64,000 nucleotides of DNA from Pseudomonas fluorescens (GCF_001708445.1 NZ_CP015637.1:558001-622000); one strand, 5' to 3'. Counted from the stretch's first letter, positions 29,239-40,678 are shown. The notes: generated from the letters alone by a model not told the origin. Made by a program: numbers and translations.

Positions 29239-30263
29239 CAGTTCAGGCCAACGTCACGTTCCAGCTCGAGGGCTTCTTCGGCGTTGCCCAAGTCAGCCGG
29301 GGTGACTTTCGGCGGTTGCAGTTCGCTGAAAGGCTTGAGGCCACGATTGGATTGCATGCCCTTGCGCAGCGGGTATTCGGCCGAGGTGTTGGTGATTACA
29401 CGCTGGCCTTCTTCGCTGGCCATGAATGCCAGCAGTTGCTGGGCCTCTTTGGGATGCTTGCTGGATTTCAGTGCCGCCGCCGAGGAGACCGTGATCAGGC
29501 CGCCGGCATCGCCATCGGTGAAGTAGTGCAGCTGGGAGTCCAGGTTGGTTTTTTCCTTCTTCAGGGCAAACCAGTAGTAGTTGTTGACCAGTACGGTGGC
29601 GACTTCGCCATTTTCCACGGCTTTGAGGGCAACCATGTTGTTGCTGTACACCTTGCCGAACGCGCGCAGGCCGGTCAGCCATTCTTCGGCGGCTTCGCGA
29701 CCGTGCAGCTTGATGATTGCCACAGCTTGTTCCTGGAAGGCGCCGCTGGTTGGTACAAAGCCGACCTTGCCTTGCCACTCGGGGCCGGCGAAATCCAGAA
29801 CCGATTTGGGCAGGTCTTTTTCGGCGATCAGTTTCGGGTTGAAGGCCACGACGCGGGTGCGTGCGGTCACGCCCATCCAGTCGCCGTTGCTGCCCACATA
29901 GTCCTTGGGCAATACATTCAGGGTGCTGGCATCGATCTTGGCCAGCAGGCCTTGTTCGCCGAGTTTGTTCAGTGGCGGCGATTCTTCGGTGTAAATCACG
30001 TCGGCAGGGGAGCGGTCACCTTCTTCCACGACCTGGCTGGCCAGCTGGTTGCTGCTGCCTTTGCGTACGTTGACGTGAATGCCGGTCTTGGCTTCGAAGG
30101 CCTTGGCGAGTTCATCGCCGACCTCTTTGTGTTGGCCGTTGTACAAGGTCAGGGAGACTTTATCGGCGCAATAGGCGGCAGGCGAAAGCAGGGCCAGTCC
30201 GAGTAGAGTGAGGGTCATGCCACGCAGAAGGGATGTTTTGAGACGGGTATCGCGGATCATCAT
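29238..30263 (-). CDS. Periplasmic ferric-iron-binding protein (FbpA/HitA family)
   Basis: This is an extracellular solute-binding protein of 341 residues. A signal peptide covers about residues 1-32 (hydrophobic core GMTLTLLGLALLSPAA, cleavage before DKVSLTLYNGQH). The adjacent tyrosines in NNYYWF (229-230) match the paired Tyr iron ligands of the FbpA/HitA family; YNGQHKEVG near 41 and YTEES at 91-95 are other conserved ligand-loop regions. Two Met codons (30263 and 30260) could start it. It is the first gene of a two-gene iron uptake unit. I could not identify a convincing Fur box in the 140 bases upstream. Confidence 0.87.
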   Translation of the reverse strand: MMIRDTRLKTSLLRGMTLTLLGLALLSPAAYCADKVSLTLYNGQHKEVGDELAKAFEAKTGIHVNVRKGSSNQLASQVVEEGDRSPADVIYTEESPPLNKLGEQGLLAKIDASTLNVLPKDYVGSNGDWMGVTARTRVVAFNPKLIAEKDLPKSVLDFAGPEWQGKVGFVPTSGAFQEQAVAIIKLHGREAAEEWLTGLRAFGKVYSNNMVALKAVENGEVATVLVNNYYWFALKKEKTNLDSQLHYFTDGDAGGLITVSSAAALKSSKHPKEAQQLLAFMASEEGQRVITNTSAEYPLRKGMQSNRGLKPFSELQPPKVTPADLGNAEEALELERDVGLN

Positions 30264-30373
30264 CCAGGGTTTTCCTCGCTTGTGTGCAACAAATCATTGC
30301 AAGGATAAACGATAAAACTTCTCAAGTGCGGATGAGGGGCAAATAGCTGGGGAAGTTTTCAAACCCCGGAAAC

Positions 30374-30398
30374 GAAAAAACCCGCTTTCGCGGGTTTG
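30374..30398 (-). terminator. Terminator of tRNA-Leu copy 1
   Basis: AAACCCGC GAAA GCGGGTTTTTT read on the minus strand, about 10 bases after the tRNA 3' end. Confidence 0.88.
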
Positions 30399-30407
30399 AT
30401 CTGAATT

Positions 30408-30494
30408 TGGTGCCCAGGAGAAGACTCGAACTTCCACGACCTTGCGATCACCAGCACCTGAAGCTGGCGTGTCTACCAATTTCACCACCTGGGC
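30408..30494 (-). tRNA. tRNA-Leu (anticodon CAG), copy 1
   Basis: On the minus strand the gene starts GCCCAGGTGGTGAAATTGGT and ends in an encoded CCA. The anticodon arm CCAGC-TTCAGGT-GCTGG carries CAG and decodes CUG. The long variable arm (TGATCGCAAGGTC region) marks it as type II tRNA-Leu. It is 87 nt long and has its own promoter and terminator. Confidence 0.96.
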
Positions 30495-30529
30495 ATTCTC
30501 AAGCAGCGTTGCCGCTGTTGATGGGGCGA

Positions 30530-30558
30530 ACTATACGGCGAGCTTTTTGATCTGTAAA
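30530..30558 (-). promoter_or_regulatory. Sigma-70 promoter of tRNA-Leu copy 1
   Basis: On the minus strand: TTTACA (30553-30558), a 17-base spacer, and TATAGT (30530-30535). It lies about 36 bases before the tRNA, with an AT-rich upstream stretch at about 30565-30600. Confidence 0.85.
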
Positions 30559-30616
30559 CCCCTGATTCGAAAAATATAAATCAAAATTCTCGTTAAAAAT
30601 CAAAGGCCTGAAACGC

Positions 30617-30640
30617 AAAAACCCGCTTTCGCGGGTTTTT
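30617..30640 (-). terminator. Terminator of tRNA-Leu copy 2
   Basis: The same AACCCGC GAAA GCGGGTT hairpin as after copy 1, followed by a T-run on the minus strand. Confidence 0.88.
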
Positions 30641-30673
30641 GGAGACTCAAGGTTGAAATCTTGAGTTTGAAAT

Positions 30674-30760
30674 TGGTGCCCAGGAGAAGACTCGAACTTC
30701 CACGACCTTGCGATCACCAGCACCTGAAGCTGGCGTGTCTACCAATTTCACCACCTGGGC
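30674..30760 (-). tRNA. tRNA-Leu (anticodon CAG), copy 2
   Basis: It is identical to copy 1 over all 87 positions as far as I can compare by eye, including the encoded CCA. It lies 266 bases upstream in the direction of transcription. Confidence 0.96.
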
Positions 30761-30794
30761 AGCATCAACAACGTTGCCGTCGTCGATGGCGCGC

Positions 30795-30823
30795 ACTATA
30801 CGGAGAGGATTTTTGGCTGTAAA
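30795..30823 (-). promoter_or_regulatory. Sigma-70 promoter of tRNA-Leu copy 2
   Basis: On the minus strand: TTTACA (30818-30823), a 17-base spacer and TATAGT (30795-30800), the same layout as copy 1 but with a diverged spacer. Confidence 0.85.
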
Positions 30824-30985
30824 CCCCCGCTATCAAAAAAAACCTGGAAAATGTCACCAGTGGTCGTGCAAGGTGCTTTCCGAGGGGCGCAAAGGGCTTT
30901 TAAACGCTTGTTGATGCCTGAAATTTCCCGTTTCAATACGCGTATGCCAAACTAACCCGCATATAGACAAGGTGAAAACTCTCTA

Positions 30986-33622
30986 ATGGCCGATTGGCAG
31001 TCCCTCGATCCCGAGGCCGCTCGTGAAGCGGAAAAATATGAAAACCCTATCCCTAGCCGCGAACTGATCCTGGCGCATCTCGCCGATCGGGGTTCGCCTG
31101 CTAGCCGTGAGCAGTTGGTCGAAGAATTCGGTCTGACCACCGAAGACCAGCTCGAAGCCCTGCGCCGCCGTTTGCGTGCCATGGAGCGCGATGCTCAACT
31201 GATCTACACCCGTCGTGGCACCTACGCGCCTGTGGACAAGCTCGACCTGATCCTCGGCCGCATTGCCGGTCATCGTGACGGCTTCGGCTTCCTGATCCCG
31301 GATGACGGCAGCGACGACCTGTTTATGAGCCCTGCGCAAATGCGCCTGGTGTTCGATGGCGACCGTGCCTTGGCGCGTGTTTCCGGCCTGGACCGTCGCG
31401 GTCGCCGTGAAGGGGTGATCGTCGAAGTGGTGTCCCGTGCCCACGAGTCCATCGTCGGCCGCTACTTCGAAGAAGGCGGTATCGGCTTCGTTGTGCCGGA
31501 TAACCCTAAGGTCCAGCAGGAAGTGCTGATTACCCCGGGGCGCAATGGTGCCGCCAAGGTCGGTCAGTTCGTCGAGGTGAAAATCACCCACTGGCCCACT
31601 GCGCGCTTCCAGCCGCAAGGCGATATCGTTGAAGTGGTCGGCAACTACATGGCGCCGGGCATGGAAATCGACGTTGCGCTGCGCACCTACGATATTCCTC
31701 ACGTCTGGCCTGAAGCTGTGCTCAAGGAAGCCGCCAAGCTCAAGCCGGAAGTCGAAGAGAAAGACAAAGAAAAGCGCATCGACCTGCGCCATCTACCGTT
31801 CGTCACCATCGATGGTGAAGACGCCCGCGACTTCGACGATGCGGTCTATTGCGAAGCCCGGCCTGGAAAACTGCGCCTGTTCTCCGGCGGCTGGAAGCTG
31901 TTCGTCGCGATTGCCGACGTGTCCAGCTACGTGAAGATCGGTTCGGCCCTGGATAACGAAGCCCAGGTGCGCGGCAACTCCGTGTACTTCCCTGAGCGCG
32001 TGATCCCGATGCTGCCTGAGCAGCTGTCTAACGGCCTGTGCTCCCTGAACCCTCTAGTCGACCGTTTGGCCATGGTGTGCGAGATGACTATCTCGAAAAC
32101 CGGCGAAATGACCGACTATCAGTTCTACGAGGCGGTGATCCACTCCCAGGCCCGCCTGACCTACAACAAGGTCAGCACTATCCTGGAACAGCCGAAAACC
32201 AGCGAGGCTAAGGCCTTGCGTGGTGAGTACGGCCATGTCGTGCCGCATCTCAAGCAGCTCTATGCACTTTACAAGGTGCTGCTGGGGGCCCGTCATGTGC
32301 GTGGCGCGATCGATTTTGAAACGCAGGAAACCCGAATTGTCTTCGGTTCCGAGCGCAAGATCGCCGCAATCACCCCGACTACCCGTAACGATGCGCACAA
32401 GCTGATCGAGGAATGCATGCTGGCGGCCAACGTGGCCACGGCTGAATTCCTGAAGAAGCACGAGATCCCTGCGCTGTACCGCGTGCACGACGGCCCGCCG
32501 CCGGAGCGTCTGGAAAAACTGCGCGCTTTCCTCGGCGAGCTGGGCCTGTCCCTGCATAAAGGCAAGGACGGCCCGACGCCGAAGGACTACCAGGCGCTGT
32601 TGGCCAGCATCAAGGACCGTCCCGATTACCATGTGATCCAGACCGTGATGCTGCGCTCCCTGAGCCAGGCGGTGTACAGCGCCGACAACCAGGGTCACTT
32701 CGGCCTGAATTACGAGGCGTACACCCACTTCACCTCGCCGATTCGCCGTTATCCGGACTTGCTCACGCACCGTGCAATCCGCAGCGTGATCCATTCCAAG
32801 CAGAACACCCCGCACGTCAAGCGTGCCGGTGCCATGACCATTCCGAAGGCACGGATCTATCCGTACGACGAAGCGGCCCTGGAACAGTTGGGCGAGCAGT
32901 GCTCCATGAGCGAACGCCGCGCCGACGAAGCCACGCGCGACGTGGTGAACTGGCTCAAGTGCGAGTTCATGAAGGATCGCGTGGGCGAGTCGTTCCCAGG
33001 TGTGATCACGGCCGTGACCGGCTTTGGTCTGTTTGTCGAACTGACCGACATCTATGTCGAAGGCCTGGTGCACGTCACCGCCTTGCCGGGTGACTACTAC
33101 CACTTCGATCCTGTGCATCACCGCCTGGCGGGTGAGCGTACCGGTCGCAGCTTCCGTTTGGGCGATACCGTGGAAGTGCAGGTCATGCGCGTCGATCTCG
33201 ACGAGCGCAAGATCGACTTTGGCATGCCTGACAAGCCCGCCGAATCGCCAACTGGCCGTAAAAAGCGTGGCAACGAGACGACTGCGCCTGCCAGCAAAGG
33301 CAAAGGCGCTCCCGCGAAAGCGGCAGTTGCAGAGCCCGCTCCAGCCAAGGCCGGGCGCCGTCCTGCAGCCAAGGACAAAGTGCCCGAGGCTTACCGCCCA
33401 AGCGATGCAGCGGCGAAAAACGCTGAACTGCGCAAAAGCCGTGAGTTGAAGCAGCAGTTGCTCAATGAAGCCAAAAGCGGTGGTAAAGCGGCGTCTGGGG
33501 GAAAGTCCCAAGGGGCGGAAAAACCGTCGAGCAAACCCAGTAAACACCGTAAAGGCCCGCCTAAAGCGGGTTCGGCCCCCTCGAAAAGCGGCGGGTCGCG
33601 CAAACCTAAGGCCAAGCCATGA
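30986..33622 (+). CDS. rnr: Ribonuclease R
   Basis: RNase R is a processive 3'-5' exonuclease that can unwind structured RNA and helps trans-translation and rRNA quality control. The 878-residue protein has an N-terminal winged-helix domain (PSRELILAHLADRGSPASREQLVEEFGL), cold-shock domains, and the RNB catalytic domain with DGEDARDFDDAV near residues 276-288 (metal-binding Asp residues). An S1 domain (GVITAVTGFGLFVELTDIYVEGLVHV) begins near 667. A long Lys/Ala/Pro-rich basic tail runs from about 745 to 878. ATG at 30986 follows the tRNA-Leu promoter region. Its stop overlaps the rlmB start (ATGA). Confidence 0.97.
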   Translation: MADWQSLDPEAAREAEKYENPIPSRELILAHLADRGSPASREQLVEEFGLTTEDQLEALRRRLRAMERDAQLIYTRRGTYAPVDKLDLILGRIAGHRDGFGFLIPDDGSDDLFMSPAQMRLVFDGDRALARVSGLDRRGRREGVIVEVVSRAHESIVGRYFEEGGIGFVVPDNPKVQQEVLITPGRNGAAKVGQFVEVKITHWPTARFQPQGDIVEVVGNYMAPGMEIDVALRTYDIPHVWPEAVLKEAAKLKPEVEEKDKEKRIDLRHLPFVTIDGEDARDFDDAVYCEARPGKLRLFSGGWKLFVAIADVSSYVKIGSALDNEAQVRGNSVYFPERVIPMLPEQLSNGLCSLNPLVDRLAMVCEMTISKTGEMTDYQFYEAVIHSQARLTYNKVSTILEQPKTSEAKALRGEYGHVVPHLKQLYALYKVLLGARHVRGAIDFETQETRIVFGSERKIAAITPTTRNDAHKLIEECMLAANVATAEFLKKHEIPALYRVHDGPPPERLEKLRAFLGELGLSLHKGKDGPTPKDYQALLASIKDRPDYHVIQTVMLRSLSQAVYSADNQGHFGLNYEAYTHFTSPIRRYPDLLTHRAIRSVIHSKQNTPHVKRAGAMTIPKARIYPYDEAALEQLGEQCSMSERRADEATRDVVNWLKCEFMKDRVGESFPGVITAVTGFGLFVELTDIYVEGLVHVTALPGDYYHFDPVHHRLAGERTGRSFRLGDTVEVQVMRVDLDERKIDFGMPDKPAESPTGRKKRGNETTAPASKGKGAPAKAAVAEPAPAKAGRRPAAKDKVPEAYRPSDAAAKNAELRKSRELKQQLLNEAKSGGKAASGGKSQGAEKPSSKPSKHRKGPPKAGSAPSKSGGSRKPKAKP

Positions 33623-34374
33623 GTCTGGAAAAAATCTACGGCGTGCACGCCGTAGAAGCACTGCTGCGTCACCATCCCAAGCGCGTCAAGCAGGTTTGGC
33701 TGGCGGAAGGTCGCAGCGAGCCGCGCGTACAGGCGCTGGTCGAGTTGGCCAACCAGAATAAAGTTGCCATCGGCCAGGCCGAGCGTCGTGAGATGGACGT
33801 GTGGGTCGAAGGCGTTCACCAGGGCGTGGTTGCGGATGTAAGTCCAAGCCAGGTCTGGGGCGAGGCGATGCTCGACGAGCTGCTCGACCGTACTGAAGGC
33901 GCTCCGTTGTTGCTGGTGCTGGACGGCGTAACCGATCCGCACAACCTCGGTGCCTGCCTGCGTTCAGCGGATGCGGCCGGTGCGCTGGCGGTGATCGTGC
34001 CCAAGGACAAGTCGGCAACCTTGACCCCGGTCGTGCGTAAAGTCGCCTGTGGCGCTGCGGAAGTGATTCCGCTGGTGGCCGTGACCAACCTTGCGCGAAC
34101 CCTGGAGAAGCTCCAGCAGCGCGGCCTTTGGGTCGTGGGCACGGCAGGGGAGGCCGAGGTCAGTATCTATGACCAGGACCTCACCGGCCCAACCATCCTG
34201 ATCATGGGGGCCGAAGGCAAAGGCATGCGCCGCCTGACCCGTGAGCATTGTGACTACCTGGTGCACCTGCCGATGGCTGGTAGCGTCAGCAGTCTCAATG
34301 TGTCGGTGGCGACGGGCGTGTGCCTGTTCGAGGCCCAGCGTCAGCGCGGTGCCAAGGTCAAGGCCAAGAAGTAA
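33619..34374 (+). CDS. rlmB: 23S rRNA (guanosine-2'-O-)-methyltransferase RlmB
   Basis: RlmB methylates the 2'-O of G2251 in 23S rRNA. The 251-residue protein has an N-terminal substrate-binding domain (KIYGVHAVEALLRHHPKRVKQVWLAEGR) and a C-terminal SPOUT domain with the three motifs of the trefoil knot: LDGVTDPHNLGACLRSADAAG, IMGAEGKGMRRL and PMAGSVSSLNVSVATGV. It is translationally coupled to rnr by an ATGA overlap. Confidence 0.97.
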   Translation: MSLEKIYGVHAVEALLRHHPKRVKQVWLAEGRSEPRVQALVELANQNKVAIGQAERREMDVWVEGVHQGVVADVSPSQVWGEAMLDELLDRTEGAPLLLVLDGVTDPHNLGACLRSADAAGALAVIVPKDKSATLTPVVRKVACGAAEVIPLVAVTNLARTLEKLQQRGLWVVGTAGEAEVSIYDQDLTGPTILIMGAEGKGMRRLTREHCDYLVHLPMAGSVSSLNVSVATGVCLFEAQRQRGAKVKAKK

Positions 34375-34399
34375 TTCTGAGCCTGGCATAGATGCAAAA

Positions 34400-34488
34400 T
34401 GTGGGAGGGGGCTTGCCCCCGATAGCGGTAGATCAGTTACAGATGATGTGGCTGGCCCACCGCAATCGGGGCAAGCCCCCTCCCACAT
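34400..34488. repeat. REP doublet after rlmB
   Basis: TGTGGGAGGGGGCTTGCCCCCGAT is inverted against ATCGGGGCAAGCCCCCTCCCACA, with a loop of about 40 bases containing a GCTGGCCCACCGC stretch. Confidence 0.85.
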
Positions 34489-34534
34489 TTGCTGTGTGGT
34501 GTTTGGAAGGTTGTTCAAATAATCACCAATTGCC

Positions 34535-34563
34535 TTGCGCCCATTCTCCCCCTTCTCTACAAT
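34535..34563 (+). promoter_or_regulatory. Sigma-70 promoter of the rpsF operon
   Basis: TTGCGC (34535-34540), a 17-base spacer and TACAAT (34558-34563). The remaining leader of about 110 bases before rpsF is a plausible site for S6:S18 autoregulation, which is known for rpsF leaders in other bacteria, but I did not verify a structure. Confidence 0.6.
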
Positions 34564-34682
34564 TGCGCCCCTTGCCTTCCTGGCAGGCACCGATGTGCCT
34601 CCCTGCGGCAAGATCCATAAGTGTCATTCACTCCTTGTCTGACCGTTTTTGAGCGGCAGGCTACAACCCGTAAGGAGCATTC

Positions 34683-35099
34683 ATGCGTCATTACGAAATC
34701 ATCTTTTTGGTCCACCCGGATCAAAGCGAGCAAGTCGGCGGCATGGTTGAGCGTTACACCAAGCTGATCGAAGAAGACGGCGGCAAAATCCACCGTCTGG
34801 AAGATTGGGGTCGTCGTCAACTGGCCTACGCAATCAACAATGTTCACAAGGCTCACTACGTGATGCTGAACGTTGAGTGCACTGGCAAGGCCCTGGCCGA
34901 GCTGGAAGACAACTTCCGCTACAACGATGCAGTGATCCGTAACCTGGTCATCCGTCGCGAAGAAGCCGTTACCGGCCAATCCGAGATGCTCAAGGCTGAA
35001 GAAAACCGCAGTGAGCGCCGTGAGCGTCGCGACCGTCCTGAAGAAGGCGCTGATGATAGCGCTGATGACAGTGACAACAGCGATAACGCTGACGAGTAA
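34683..35099 (+). CDS. rpsF: 30S ribosomal protein S6
   Basis: S6 binds S18 and the central domain of 16S rRNA. The 138-residue protein starts [25 protein letters not shown], and [28 protein letters not shown] is typical. The C-terminal tail is strongly acidic ([19 protein letters not shown]); in E. coli the S6 tail is modified with glutamates by RimK. An AAGGAG site precedes the ATG. It is the first gene of rpsF-rpsR-DUF2232-rplI. Confidence 0.98.
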   Translation: MRHYEIIFLVHPDQSEQVGGMVERYTKLIEEDGGKIHRLEDWGRRQLAYAINNVHKAHYVMLNVECTGKALAELEDNFRYNDAVIRNLVIRREEAVTGQSEMLKAEENRSERRERRDRPEEGADDSADDSDNSDNADE

Positions 35100-35127
35100 T
35101 CCACGGACCTTTTAAGGAGCCTATCAA

Positions 35128-35358
35128 ATGGCACGTTTCTTCCGTCGTCGTAAATTCTGCCGTTTCACCGCTGAAGACGTGAAAGAGATCGATTACAAAG
35201 ATCTCAACACTCTGAAAGCCTACGTATCCGAGACCGGCAAAATCGTTCCAAGCCGTATCACCGGTACCAAAGCACGTTATCAGCGTCAGCTGGCCACCGC
35301 TATCAAGCGCGCCCGCTTCCTGGCCCTGCTGGCCTACACCGACAGCCACGGCCGCTGA
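35128..35358 (+). CDS. rpsR: 30S ribosomal protein S18
   Basis: S18 is a 76-residue basic protein that pairs with S6 on the 30S platform. Landmarks are [25 protein letters not shown] and [38 protein letters not shown] stands upstream, 28 bases after rpsF. Confidence 0.98.
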
Positions 35359-35394
35359 GACCGGGCAGTCGACAAGTAGTAAGGGATTGAATGC

Positions 35395-36288
35395 ATGCGC
35401 GCCTTAGCTGAGTTCATCATGCGCGGTCGTGTGCAGGCCACTCTGGTAGTGGCTGGATGTGCAGCATTGCCGTTGTTGTATTGGTTGGGTGCTGCCGCGG
35501 GATGCCTTGTGCTCCTGCGGCGCGGTTTGCAGGACGCCGTGGGTGTCCTGGCCCTGGGATTGCTGGCCGCCTTGATCTGGTGGCTGCAATTGGGCGAACC
35601 CAAGGTGCTTATGGTGCTGTTGGGGTCGTCGAGCCTTGCGTTGGTTTTACGCGCAAGTGAGTCCTGGGTCCGCACGCTGCTGGTCAGCGTGGCATTGGGG
35701 TTGGTGTTTTCAGTGTTGCTCGGCGCGGCTTTCCACCCGCAAATCGAGGCGCTGGCGCAAGAGATCGTCAAGGTCCTGCCGCTGGCTCTCGGGGATCTCT
35801 ACCAGCAGTTATCGGTAGATGAGCGAGCGCGCCTTGCGGCGCTGATAGCACCGGCCCTGATCGGCCTGATGGCGGTAGTGTTGCAGATTGTCAGTGTGCT
35901 GAGCCTGATGCTTGGGCGTTACTGGCAGGCGTTGTTGTACAACCCGGGTGGTTTTGGTCGCGAATTTCGCAGTATCAGGATTCCCGCGGGCCCGGCGATG
36001 TTGTTGCTGGCAGGCATGGTGGTGGGGCCGAACTTCGGTCCACAAGCTGCCTTGTTATTGCTGTTTTGCAGCGTACCGCTGGTGTTTTCCGGGCTGGCCC
36101 TGATTCATGGGCTGGTGGCGCAGAAGCGCCTGGCCAGGTTCTGGCTGGTGGGGTTGTACGTCACGCTGATGCTGTTCATGCAACTGATCTATCCGTTACT
36201 CGTGGTTTTGGCCATTGTCGACGGCCTGATTGATTTTCGCGGTCGTCTGGCGCCGAAAGACGCCGATAACGCGAACGGTGAAGGTTAA
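35395..36288 (+). CDS. DUF2232/YybS-like membrane protein
   Basis: The 297-residue protein has about eight hydrophobic helices and short loops, and probably sits in the inner membrane. I recognise it mainly by position: a membrane protein of this size and composition sits between rpsR and rplI across Pseudomonas, and the pattern resembles DUF2232 (YybS). A second ATG four bases upstream (35391) is in another frame; AAGGGA precedes the chosen ATG. Its function is unknown; co-transcription with three ribosomal proteins suggests a growth-linked role but proves nothing. Confidence 0.8.
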   Translation: MRALAEFIMRGRVQATLVVAGCAALPLLYWLGAAAGCLVLLRRGLQDAVGVLALGLLAALIWWLQLGEPKVLMVLLGSSSLALVLRASESWVRTLLVSVALGLVFSVLLGAAFHPQIEALAQEIVKVLPLALGDLYQQLSVDERARLAALIAPALIGLMAVVLQIVSVLSLMLGRYWQALLYNPGGFGREFRSIRIPAGPAMLLLAGMVVGPNFGPQAALLLLFCSVPLVFSGLALIHGLVAQKRLARFWLVGLYVTLMLFMQLIYPLLVVLAIVDGLIDFRGRLAPKDADNANGEG

Positions 36289-36306
36289 AAGTTAGAGGAT
36301 TTTCAC

Positions 36307-36753
36307 ATGCAACTGATCCTTCTGGAAAAAGTCGCCAACCTGGGCAACCTGGGCGACAAAGTGAACGTTAAGGCCGGCTACGGTCGTAACTACCTGCTGC
36401 CATACGGCAAAGCCACCGCTGCAACCGCTGCCAACCTGGCTGCGTTTGAAGAGCGTCGTGCTGAGCTGGAAAAAGCAGCAGCAGACAAAAAAGCTTCGGC
36501 CGAAACTCGCGCTGCCCAACTGGCTGAGCTGGAAGTGACTATCACTGCCACCGCCGGTGACGAAGGCAAGCTGTTCGGTTCGATCGGCACCCACGACATC
36601 GCTGATGCACTGACCGCCTCCGGCGTTGAAGTTGCGAAAAGCGAAGTTCGTCTGCCGAACGGCACTATCCGTAACGTAGGTGAATTCGACGTAGCCGTGC
36701 ACCTGCACGCCGAAGTTGAAGCCACCGTACGCGTTGTCGTGGTAGCAGCTTAA
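36307..36753 (+). CDS. rplI: 50S ribosomal protein L9
   Basis: L9 bridges the 50S stalk base and nearby ribosomes and limits frameshifting. The 148-residue protein has the N-domain [36 protein letters not shown], a long connecting helix ([29 protein letters not shown]) and the C-domain ([16 protein letters not shown]). It closes the rpsF operon. Confidence 0.98.
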   Translation: MQLILLEKVANLGNLGDKVNVKAGYGRNYLLPYGKATAATAANLAAFEERRAELEKAAADKKASAETRAAQLAELEVTITATAGDEGKLFGSIGTHDIADALTASGVEVAKSEVRLPNGTIRNVGEFDVAVHLHAEVEATVRVVVVAA

Positions 36754-36800
36754 GCAGTACCTAACTGACTGGCACCTCGCGTGTCAGCCAGTTAACATCG

Positions 36801-36838
36801 GGCACGATCCTGTTTACAGGTCGTGCCTTTTGTTTTTC
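36801..36838 (+). terminator. Terminator of the rpsF operon
   Basis: The stem GGCACGA / TCGTGCC (36801-36807 and 36821-36827) is followed by TTTTGTTTTT. An imperfect inverted repeat (about 36761-36794) lies just before it. Confidence 0.85.
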
Positions 36839-36863
36839 TACACACCCCTAATTCCAAGTGGCC

Positions 36864-38261
36864 ATGAACGATATTTCAGCTCCTGAGCAATACGATCTGC
36901 AAACCGCTGCCCTGAAGGTGCCGCCGCATTCCATCGAGGCCGAACAGGCCGTGCTCGGTGGCTTGATGCTGGATAACAACGCCTGGGAGCGCGTGCTGGA
37001 TCAAGTCTCGGACGGTGATTTCTATCGTCATGACCACCGCCTGATCTTCCGCGCCATTGCCAAGCTGGCCGACCAGAACTCGCCGATCGACGTGGTGACC
37101 CTGGCCGAGCAACTGGACAAGGAAGGCCAGACCTCCCAGGTCGGCGGCCTCGGTTACCTCGGTGAGCTGGCGAAAAACACGCCATCCGTCGCCAACATCA
37201 AGGCCTATGCCCAGATCGTCCGTGAGCGCGCCACCCTGCGCCAGTTGATCGGCATCAGTACTGAAATCGCCGACAGCGCCTTCAACCCTGAAGGCCGCAC
37301 CGCCGCCGAGATCCTCGACGAAGCCGAACGACAGATCTTCCAGATCGCCGAAGCCCGCCCTAAAACCGGCGGGCCGGTCAGCGTCAACGACCTGCTGACC
37401 AAAGCGATCGATCGTATCGATACGCTGTTCAACACCGACAACTCCATCACGGGTATTTCCACCGGCTACACCGACCTCGATGAGAAGACCAGCGGTCTGC
37501 AACCGGCCGACTTGATCATCGTCGCCGGGCGTCCATCCATGGGTAAGACCACCTTTGCGATGAACCTGGTGGAAAACGCCGTGTTGCGCAGTGACAAGAC
37601 GGTGCTGGTGTATTCCCTGGAGATGCCAGGTGAATCGCTGATCATGCGGATGCTCTCGTCCTTGGGCCGTATTGACCAGACCAAGGTGCGTGCCGGTCGC
37701 CTGGAAGATGACGATTGGCCAAGGTTGACCTCCGCGGTCAACCTGCTCAACGATCGCAAGCTGTTCATCGATGACACCGCGGGTATCAGCCCGTCCGAGA
37801 TGCGTGCACGGACCCGTCGCCTGGTGCGTGAACATGGCGATATCGCCCTGATCATGATCGACTACCTGCAACTGATGCAGATCCCGGGCTCCAGCGGTGA
37901 CAACCGGACCAACGAGATTTCCGAAATCTCCCGGTCCTTGAAAGCCCTGGCCAAGGAATTCAACTGCCCGGTGGTGGCGTTGTCCCAGCTCAACCGTTCC
38001 TTGGAACAACGTCCCAACAAGCGCCCGGTCAACTCCGACTTGCGGGAATCCGGAGCGATCGAGCAGGATGCTGACGTGATCATGTTCGTATACCGCGACG
38101 AGGTGTATCACCCCGAGACCGAGCACAAGGGGATTGCCGAGATCATTATCGGCAAGCAGCGGAACGGGCCGATTGGCTTTATCCGCCTGGCATTCATCGG
38201 TAAGTACACCCGTTTCGAGAACCTTGCGCCGGGTAGCTACAACTTCGACGACGACGAATAA
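36864..38261 (+). CDS. dnaB: Replicative DNA helicase DnaB
   Basis: DnaB is the hexameric helicase that opens DNA at the replication fork. I chose ATG at 36864 (MNDISAPEQYDLQTAALKVPPHS, 465 residues); a GTG two codons earlier is possible. The N-terminal DnaG-interaction domain spans about 20-125. The RecA-like motor has Walker A GRPSMGKTT (about 223-231), Walker B LIMIDYLQLM, and the loop ALSQLNRSLEQRPNKRPVNSDLRESGAIEQDAD. There is no intein or inserted domain. It has its own intergenic region after the rplI terminator. Confidence 0.97.
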   Translation: MNDISAPEQYDLQTAALKVPPHSIEAEQAVLGGLMLDNNAWERVLDQVSDGDFYRHDHRLIFRAIAKLADQNSPIDVVTLAEQLDKEGQTSQVGGLGYLGELAKNTPSVANIKAYAQIVRERATLRQLIGISTEIADSAFNPEGRTAAEILDEAERQIFQIAEARPKTGGPVSVNDLLTKAIDRIDTLFNTDNSITGISTGYTDLDEKTSGLQPADLIIVAGRPSMGKTTFAMNLVENAVLRSDKTVLVYSLEMPGESLIMRMLSSLGRIDQTKVRAGRLEDDDWPRLTSAVNLLNDRKLFIDDTAGISPSEMRARTRRLVREHGDIALIMIDYLQLMQIPGSSGDNRTNEISEISRSLKALAKEFNCPVVALSQLNRSLEQRPNKRPVNSDLRESGAIEQDADVIMFVYRDEVYHPETEHKGIAEIIIGKQRNGPIGFIRLAFIGKYTRFENLAPGSYNFDDDE

Positions 38262-38271
38262 CCCTCGTGTT

Positions 38272-38298
38272 CAATTCCGACCATTACCGTCGGAATTG
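38272..38298 (+). terminator. Hairpin at the dnaB 3' end
   Basis: CAATTCCGAC and GTCGGAATTG form a perfect ten-base stem with a seven-base loop, but only a weak T-run follows. A TATATT -10-like hexamer (38313-38318) for ygiQ follows closely. Confidence 0.55.
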
Positions 38299-38357
38299 GT
38301 CAAAATTTGTGCTATATTCCGCGCCCGCGATTTTTCATCTCAACACCGGTCACCGTC

Positions 38358-40661
<2,304 letters not shown>

Positions 40662-40678
40662 TCGCCGCGTGAATATGC

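Noticed and set aside
30264..30320. Fur box before the iron-binding protein gene
   Set aside because: The region has scattered AT-rich hexamers but no convincing 19-base palindrome; I could not support it.
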